From Bifidobacterium sp. UBA744 (GTDB lineage Bacteria; Actinomycetota; Actinomycetes; Actinomycetales; Bifidobacteriaceae): DNA of 28,125 nt. Below the pieces are notes generated by a model. That model made no database searches, was not told the origin of the DNA, and saw only the letters and a program-made list of their open reading frames with translations. Shown here piece by piece: positions 23,244-28,125 of the stretch; position 1 is the stretch's first letter; every line of letters begins with the position of its first letter. The DNA is taken from assembly GCA_002298605.1 (NCBI GenBank), contig DBKS01000024.1, forward strand, positions 3,875-31,999, given 5' to 3'. A program made the position numbers and the translations under genes.

Positions 23244-24011
23244 TCAGTCCTCGGACAGCGCCTTGCGCTGGGCTGCCTGCAATTCCCTATTGCCCTTGGC
23301 CGCAAGATCAAGCAGCACGTTGAGCTCGTCGCGGTCAAAGGGACGATGCTCGGCAGTGCCCTGAATCTCGATGAACTTGCCGGCCCCGGTCATCGCGACA
23401 TTCATGTCGGTCATAGCCTGGCTGTCCTCGATATACGGCAGGTCCAGCATCGGCGTGCCGTTGATCACGCCAACCGACACCGCGGACACGCAGTCGTTCA
23501 GCACGCGGTCGGCGGAACGGATCAGACGCTTGCGCTCGGCCCAGTGCAGCGCGTCCACCAGAGCCACATACGCGCCGGTGATCGAAGCGGTGCGCGTACC
23601 GCCATCGGCCTGCAGCACATCGCAGTCGATCTGAATCTGGTTCTCCCCCAGCGCCTTCATATCCACCACGCCACGCAGGCAGCGGCCGATCAGACGGCTG
23701 ATCTCATGCGTGCGACCGCCGATCCTGCCCTTCACCGACTCGCGATCGGTGCGCTCCGAGGTGGCCCGGGGCAGCATCGCATACTCCGCAGTCACCCAGC
23801 CGAGCCCGGAATCCTTGCGCCACCGCGGCACGCCGGCCGTGAACGTGGCCGTGCACATCACGCGCGTATTGCCACAGCAAATCAGCACCGAACCCTCCGG
23901 AGCGTCGGTGAAATGACGCTGGATCGACACCGGACGCAACTCATCGACCGTACGGCCGTCGGGACGCACCACCGTGCCCGAACCAGCCAGCAAATCCCTA
24001 ATCTCCGCCAT
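23244..24011 (-). CDS. rph: Ribonuclease PH
   Basis: RNase PH trims tRNA 3' ends by phosphorolysis. The 255-aa product carries the usual segments: GSVLICCGNTRVMCTATF, PRWRKDSGLGWVTAEYAMLPRAT, the basic stretch GRTHEISRLIGRCLRG, QIDCDVLQADGGTRTASITGAYVAL and MNVAMTGAGKFIEIQGTAEHRPF. ATG at 24011 is chosen with AGGGAGG about 7 bases upstream; a GTG immediately before it is an alternative. rdgB follows on the same strand, so the two likely form an operon of RNA and nucleotide quality control. Confidence 0.97.
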   Translation of the reverse strand: MAEIRDLLAGSGTVVRPDGRTVDELRPVSIQRHFTDAPEGSVLICCGNTRVMCTATFTAGVPRWRKDSGLGWVTAEYAMLPRATSERTDRESVKGRIGGRTHEISRLIGRCLRGVVDMKALGENQIQIDCDVLQADGGTRTASITGAYVALVDALHWAERKRLIRSADRVLNDCVSAVSVGVINGTPMLDLPYIEDSQAMTDMNVAMTGAGKFIEIQGTAEHRPFDRDELNVLLDLAAKGNRELQAAQRKALSED

Positions 24012-24072
24012 CACATACCTCCCTGACAGCCCTGACGACTTCCTTTCCGCACCCTAGCACCGGCACGGCACT

Positions 24073-24705
24073 TCACCCGAGCAGCGGACGCTTCGGCAGG
24101 ATCTTGTCGATCAGGAACAGCACCAGCCCAAGCACAAAGAACACGGCAAGATACGTCACCACGTTCTCCCCGAGCCGCGCCCAGCCCAATGTGGCCAAAT
24201 CCACAAACGAATACGGGTACATCTCGCCGGACGACAGCGGCTGATCGGTGAACACCGCCGCGCGAATCAGCACAAGCGCCAAATACACGGGGAAATACAG
24301 CAGCCAACTCAGCGTGTAATGCCACGCGAAGCGACGATGCTCGTCAAACAGCACAAAATCGGCAACGGCCATTATGGGGGCGATCACATGCACCATCGTC
24401 GGCGCGGGAATCCCGAGCACATACGCGGTGGACGGGCCCATCACCGCGGGAGGCAGCACAAGCCACGCCACCAGACCGGTGATCGCGATATACAACGTGA
24501 TGCAGCCCTTCAGCCACGCCGGCGGCTGGACCCCCTTGATCAGGCTCGCCGCACCCGCCCACAGCATCACAAAACCAAGCACCATATTCGACTGGTTGGT
24601 GAAATACACCCAGTCCCATGGACGCGCGCCCGTCCACGTGGGATAGGTGCCCGCGATCGCAAAGAACGCAATGGCCAACCGGAAAACGCCCGCAACAAAT
24701 CTCAT
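24073..24705 (-). CDS. Pr6Pr-like six-helix membrane protein
   Basis: A 210-aa integral membrane protein with about six hydrophobic helices. Family-like features are YFTNQSNMVLGFVMLW after the first helix, PPAVMGPSTAYVLGIPAPTMVHVIAPIMAVADFVLFDEH (two segments), WLLYFPVYLALVLIRAA and the YPYSFVDLATLGW motif before the last helix. These match the Pr6Pr family of bacterial membrane proteins whose function is unknown. The start MRFVAG follows GGGTGAG; an ATG at 24765 would add a hydrophilic stretch. It is upstream of rph on the same strand with about 60 bases between, and divergent from pncB. Confidence 0.8.
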   Translation of the reverse strand: MRFVAGVFRLAIAFFAIAGTYPTWTGARPWDWVYFTNQSNMVLGFVMLWAGAASLIKGVQPPAWLKGCITLYIAITGLVAWLVLPPAVMGPSTAYVLGIPAPTMVHVIAPIMAVADFVLFDEHRRFAWHYTLSWLLYFPVYLALVLIRAAVFTDQPLSSGEMYPYSFVDLATLGWARLGENVVTYLAVFFVLGLVLFLIDKILPKRPLLG

Positions 24706-24863
24706 AGCACTCACCCTAGCGGCATCCCTGACGGGGGCCGGACGGTCCAACACGCAGATGACCATACGTCAAACCGCCGCGGTCAGAGTACGCTGTTGGG
24801 CAACTGTGCAATAAGCCGACCCGACGGCCGGCGCACCGACGCATCAATCGAAAGAAGACTCAT

Positions 24864-26195
24864 ATGGGCGCTTACACCGATTACTCCCCGGCCCTCATGA
24901 CCGACATGTACGAATACACCATGCTGGACGCATGCCTGAAAGACGGCACCGCCGACCGCCAATGCGTCTTCGAGATCTTCACCAGGCATCTGCCCGAAGG
25001 ACGCCGCTACGGCGTGGTCGCCGGCGTCGGGCGCATCCTCGACGCCCTCGAGCACTTCCACCTGTCCGACGAGGACCTCAAATTCCTCGCCGACCGCCAC
25101 GTCGTCTCGCCCGAAACCATCAAGTGGCTGGAGAACTACCACTTCTCCGGGTCGATCAGGGGCTACCGCGAAGGCGAAATGTTCTTCCCGAACTCCCCCA
25201 TTCTGCAGGTGGAAGGCACCTTCGGCGAGTGCACGCTGCTGGAGACGCTGCTGCTGAGCATGCTCAACTACGATTCCGCGGTCGCCTCGGCCGCAAGCCG
25301 CATGGTGTCCGCGGCCAAAGACCGCCCCTGCATGGACATGGGCGGCCGCCGCACCAACGAATGGGCCGCCGTGGCAGCCGCGCGCGCCGCAGTGGTCGGC
25401 GGGTTCCAGGGCACCGCCAACCTGCTGGCCGCGCAGATCTATGGGCTCAAGGCCATCGGCACCGCCGCCCACTGCTTCACGCTGGTGCACGACGACGAAC
25501 GCCAGGCCTTCGCCTCGCAGATCGCCGCGCTTGGAGAAAACACCACGCTGCTGGTCGACACCTACAACATCGAAGAGGCCGTGAAAACAGCCGTGGAGGT
25601 GGCCGGACCCCAGCTCGGCGGCGTGCGCATCGACTCCGGCGACCTCGCCTCCCTGGCCCAGCGCGTGCGCAACCAGCTCGACGCGCTCGGCGCCACCAAC
25701 ACCACCATCACCGTGACCAACGACCTCGACGAATACGCGCTGGCCGCCCTGCAGACCGCGCCCGTGGACTCCTACGGCGTGGGCACCATGCTGGTCACCG
25801 GTTCCGGCGCCCCCACCTGCGCCATGGTGTACAAGCTCACCGAGCGCGAGGGCGCGGACGGCGTGATGACCCCGGTCGCCAAGAAGAGCAAGGACAAGGC
25901 CACCGTCCCCGGCCGCAAACTCGCCTTCCGTTCATACGAATACGGTCTGGCCGACTGCGAGCATGTGATCTCCGGATCCGAGAGCAAACTCGCCGCCTAC
26001 CGGAGCGACCCCGCATGGAAGAACCTGCTGGTGGATTACGTGGACCACGGCCAGATCGACTCCCGGTGGCAGGGTCACGACGCGATCATGACGGCGCACG
26101 AATACCGCGCCAAGGCCCTCGCCGAACTGCCGGTCACCGCGCAGTCCCTGATGAAGGGCGAGCCGGTGATCCCCACGCAGATCACCGTGCTCTGA
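24864..26195 (+). CDS. pncB: Nicotinate phosphoribosyltransferase
   Basis: PncB makes nicotinate mononucleotide from nicotinate and PRPP, the salvage route to NAD. The 443-aa product contains YSPALMTDMYEYTMLDACL near the start, FEIFTRHLPEGRRYGVVAG, DMGGRRTNEWAAVAAARAAVVGGF, the loop GTAAHCFTLVHDDERQAF and GGVRIDSGDLASLAQRVRN, then VGTMLVTGSGAPTCAMVYKLTE. These mark the actinobacterial type of the family. The start follows AAAGAAG. It stands alone, divergent from the Pr6Pr-like gene, and a CGCCCGG/CCGGGCG hairpin follows the stop. Confidence 0.97.
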   Translation: MGAYTDYSPALMTDMYEYTMLDACLKDGTADRQCVFEIFTRHLPEGRRYGVVAGVGRILDALEHFHLSDEDLKFLADRHVVSPETIKWLENYHFSGSIRGYREGEMFFPNSPILQVEGTFGECTLLETLLLSMLNYDSAVASAASRMVSAAKDRPCMDMGGRRTNEWAAVAAARAAVVGGFQGTANLLAAQIYGLKAIGTAAHCFTLVHDDERQAFASQIAALGENTTLLVDTYNIEEAVKTAVEVAGPQLGGVRIDSGDLASLAQRVRNQLDALGATNTTITVTNDLDEYALAALQTAPVDSYGVGTMLVTGSGAPTCAMVYKLTEREGADGVMTPVAKKSKDKATVPGRKLAFRSYEYGLADCEHVISGSESKLAAYRSDPAWKNLLVDYVDHGQIDSRWQGHDAIMTAHEYRAKALAELPVTAQSLMKGEPVIPTQITVL

Positions 26196-26200
26196 CAGGC

Positions 26201-26230
26201 CGCCCGGAAACGCTATGGCGCTACCGGGCG
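26201..26230 (+). terminator. Hairpin after pncB
   Basis: CGCCCGG (26201-26207) and CCGGGCG (26224-26230) pair over seven bases around a 16-base loop, just after the pncB stop. No U-run. Confidence 0.5.
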
Positions 26231-26287
26231 CCACCCCTCCTGACGTACACTGGTGAGCGTCATCACTCGACCATCAAAGGAGAACAC

Positions 26288-26716
26288 ATGAGTGAACACG
26301 AACCCTGCAGCTACTGCGACGAAGGCGCACTGCTCGACGAATTCGGCATTAAGATCATGGACCTGCCGGCGTCCAAGCTGGTGCTGTTCAAGGAGCAAAG
26401 CCACCCCGGTCGTGTGATCGTGGCCTCCAAGTTCCATGTCGGCGAGATCACCGAGCTCTCGCAAGAAGACCGCGCGGCCTTCTTCGAAGACGTCAACCGC
26501 GTCGCCGAGGCGGTGCACAAGCTGTTCAACCCCGACAAGGTCAACTACGGCGCCTACGGCGACACCGGCCGCCACCTGCACTTCCACCTGGTGCCGAAGT
26601 ACCAGTCCGACCCGTTCGAATGGGGCAGCACCTTCGCCATGAACCCCAACCGCACATACCTCACCGCCGCCGAATACGACGAGATGATCGCCAAGTACCG
26701 CGAGGCGCTGTCCTGA
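26288..26716 (+). CDS. HIT-family nucleotide-binding protein
   Basis: A 142-aa histidine-triad protein, likely a nucleoside phosphoramidase or adenylyl-nucleotide hydrolase. The triad HLHFHLVPK (residues about 97-105) is intact, preceded by VNYGAYGDTGRH. An N-terminal CSYCDEG motif, as in several HIT proteins, may bind zinc. The ATG has a strong AAAGGAG site at 26276-26282, and a TACACT -10-like hexamer lies at 26246-26251. It is followed by a perfect 16-bp bidirectional hairpin. Its exact substrate is not identifiable. Confidence 0.92.
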   Translation: MSEHEPCSYCDEGALLDEFGIKIMDLPASKLVLFKEQSHPGRVIVASKFHVGEITELSQEDRAAFFEDVNRVAEAVHKLFNPDKVNYGAYGDTGRHLHFHLVPKYQSDPFEWGSTFAMNPNRTYLTAAEYDEMIAKYREALS

Positions 26717-26739
26717 TCAGGCGGCTGCCACGCCAACGG

Positions 26740-26786
26740 TGACGACGGCCCGGCGTTCCTCTCATCGAGGCGCCGGGCCGTCGTCA
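26740..26786. terminator. Bidirectional terminator between HIT and DUF3039 genes
   Basis: TGACGACGGCCCGGCG (26740-26755) pairs perfectly over 16 bases with 26771-26786 around a 15-base loop, between convergent genes. No U-run on the plus side beyond TATCT. Confidence 0.85.
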
Positions 26787-26840
26787 TATCTCCCGCGCTC
26801 ATCCGCCGATATCGGGCATACCGGCGGCATATACGGGCAC

Positions 26841-27131
26841 CTAGCGCGTCATCTCGTCATAGATGCGCTTGCAGTCGGGGCACACGGGGTATTGGCTGGG
26901 GTCATGCTTGGGCACCCACACCTTGCCGCAAAGCGCGACCACGGGACGGCCGGTCATTCTCGATTCGGCGATGCGTTCCTTCGACACGTAATGCGCGAAG
27001 CGATCCGCATCCCCGCCGTCATCCCTGTTGGTCTCCTCCTGCGTCTCCGGGCGCTCCAAAACAGCCGTGCCCGTACCCTGGTCGGGAGTGGACAGCGGCG
27101 CCAGCGGATCGGACAAATCATCATCGAACAT
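26841..27131 (-). CDS. DUF3039 family protein
   Basis: A small protein of about 96 aa with an acidic N-terminus (MFDDDLSDPLAPLST) and a conserved C-terminal part: RFAHYVSKERIAESRMTG, then PVVALCGKVWVPKHDPSQ and YPVCPDCKRIYDEM. The Cys in LCGK and the CPDC pair look like a zinc site. This matches the DUF3039 family of actinobacteria, whose role is unknown. The start at 27131 is preferred because GGAG lies eight bases upstream; the ATG at 27137 is only three bases from it. It is divergent from coaD. Confidence 0.88.
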   Translation of the reverse strand: MFDDDLSDPLAPLSTPDQGTGTAVLERPETQEETNRDDGGDADRFAHYVSKERIAESRMTGRPVVALCGKVWVPKHDPSQYPVCPDCKRIYDEMTR

Positions 27132-27286
27132 GCTCATGACTCCATCATAGGCCGTACGCCGCGCCAAACGTCAGACGGCGCCAATGCCTCCCGTTCCCTC
27201 GCCGGCGCAAGGCGGGCCGAATCCCCATCGCCGCCAACTTGTTCATCGGCGGCGTTCTTTCGCCGGTGCGCGGTAGGCTGGGTCGT

Positions 27287-27781
27287 ATGACAATCGCAGT
27301 ATGCCCAGGTTCGTTCGATCCCGTCACCGCGGGACATTTGGACGTCATCGAACGTTGTGCCAAATTCTTTGACGAAGTTCACGTGGTGGTGGCCATCAAT
27401 GCGGCGAAGACGCCGATGTTCTCCGTTGAAACGCGCACCGATGTGATCCGCCGCGCCCTCGACAAGGACGGCTTCCCCAACGTCAAGGTCGCGTCCACCA
27501 GCGGCCTGATCACCGAATACTGCCAGCAGGTTGGCGCGGAGGTAATCGTCAAGGGGCTGCGGCAGAACGGCGACTACGAAGCCGAACTGGGCATGGCGCT
27601 GGTGAATCGCAAGCTCGCCGGCATCGAAACGCTGTTCCTGCCGGCCAATCCGGTGCTCGAGCACATTTCCAGCTCGATCGTCAAGGATGTGGTTCGGCAC
27701 GGCGGCGACGTCACCGGCATGGTTCCCAGCTGCGTCGTGACGATGCTCGAGGAAGCCGTGCGCAAGGAAAGGAGCCGCTGA
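27287..27781 (+). CDS. coaD: Phosphopantetheine adenylyltransferase
   Basis: CoaD transfers AMP to 4'-phosphopantetheine in the fourth step of coenzyme A synthesis. The 164-aa product has the nucleotidyltransferase motif GSFDPVTAGHLDVIERC near the start, VVVAINAAKTPMFSVETR, VIVKGLRQNGDYEAELGMALVNRKL and the ISSSIVKDVVRHGGDV tail, all diagnostic. The start MTIAVCPG lacks a strong ribosome site. The TGA stop shares its final A with the next gene's ATG, so translation of the two is coupled. Confidence 0.98.
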   Translation: MTIAVCPGSFDPVTAGHLDVIERCAKFFDEVHVVVAINAAKTPMFSVETRTDVIRRALDKDGFPNVKVASTSGLITEYCQQVGAEVIVKGLRQNGDYEAELGMALVNRKLAGIETLFLPANPVLEHISSSIVKDVVRHGGDVTGMVPSCVVTMLEEAVRKERSR

Positions 27782-28125
27782 TGGCCAACGACCTGCCCAC
27801 CACGCAGTTTTCCCCTCTTGATCCGACGCATTCGGAGCCTGCCGGCGGCGCCGCGAACGCCGATCAGGACGACGACACCGGCGAGGCGCGCACGATTGAG
27901 GTGAGTTCCATCGCCGACATCGACGCGCAGTCCTTCGCCCGGAACGACGGCACGAACGACGCCAAACCGGTTTCGCCGGCCACCGACGCCATACCGGCAC
28001 CTCAGCCGCTGCCCTTCGCCCCGGTGGAGCATATCGAGCACGCGGCAAGCGCCCCGGCCCCGATCCCGACAGCATCACCAGCCCAGGCGGCGCCGGAACC
28101 CCCACGAGAGCCAGCCGAACCGGCC
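27781..28125 (+). CDS. Unrecognised Pro/Ala-rich acidic protein, N-terminal part
   Basis: The reading frame starts at an ATG overlapping the coaD stop, with a strong AAAGGAG site eight bases upstream, and continues open for 115 codons to the window end. The visible part is low complexity: a MANDLPTTQFSPLDPTHSE start, an acidic section, then a Pro/Ala-rich stretch (PVSPATDAIPAPQPLPFAP and beyond). There is no signal peptide or membrane helix so far. It is probably a disordered N-terminus of a larger cytoplasmic protein; the conserved domain would lie outside the window. No function is assigned. Confidence 0.75.
   Translation, partial: MANDLPTTQFSPLDPTHSEPAGGAANADQDDDTGEARTIEVSSIADIDAQSFARNDGTNDAKPVSPATDAIPAPQPLPFAPVEHIEHAASAPAPIPTASPAQAAPEPPREPAEPA

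Noticed and set aside
24932..26716. 594-codon frame spanning pncB and the HIT gene
   Set aside because: Its first part is an Arg-rich shadow of pncB in another frame; only the last 142 codons, from 26288, are the real HIT gene with its own ribosome site.

Overview
The window reads as chromosomal DNA of a Bifidobacterium. It is GC-rich, has an actinobacterial gene set (DUF3039 protein, bifidobacterial-type LacI regulators, class C sortase with LPXTG pilin) and a heavy emphasis on glycan use. The species cannot be fixed from the sequence alone.

Layout, left to right. (1) 1-1110, minus strand: the 5' part of ilvC, preceded by a ~350-base leader. The leader contains a 35-codon peptide with three consecutive Ile codons and a set of mutually exclusive stems ending in a hairpin plus U-run, which looks like a branched-chain amino acid attenuator. 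(2) 1187-9053: a host-interaction module on the minus strand. It holds a very large secreted GH59-type glycosidase (1535 aa), an LPXTG/E-box pilin and a class C sortase, in that transcription order. A near-identical ~58-base direct repeat with a 43-base perfect core lies beyond each end, each copy just after the stop codon of a minus-strand gene. (3) 9066-13223: a GH88 unsaturated glucuronyl hydrolase, an MFS transporter with a long hydrophilic N-terminus, and a divergent LacI regulator, consistent with uptake and cytoplasmic cleavage of unsaturated uronic-acid oligosaccharides. (4) 13318-16053: a solute-binding lipoprotein with its own promoter and no permease genes, then a second LacI regulator transcribed towards it. 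(5) 16240-18902: lepB and rnhB (overlapping GTGA) and a third LacI regulator. (6) 19038-24705: housekeeping genes pgi, a mannose-1-phosphate guanylyltransferase, tRNA-Thr(CGU), tRNA-Leu(UAG), rdgB, rph and a six-TM membrane protein. (7) 24864-28125: pncB, a HIT protein, a DUF3039 protein, coaD, and the Pro/Ala-rich start of an unrecognised protein that runs off the end.

How it fits together: the left 13 kb is an accessory foraging region. The surface or secreted GH59 enzyme and the pilus genes would act outside the cell, while GH88 and the MFS transporter would handle imported oligosaccharides under LacI control. The right 12 kb is core metabolism, RNA maturation and nucleotide housekeeping. 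The observations most worth checking are the attenuator upstream of ilvC, the glycosidase heading a pilus operon without a wall-sorting signal, and the repeats flanking that operon.
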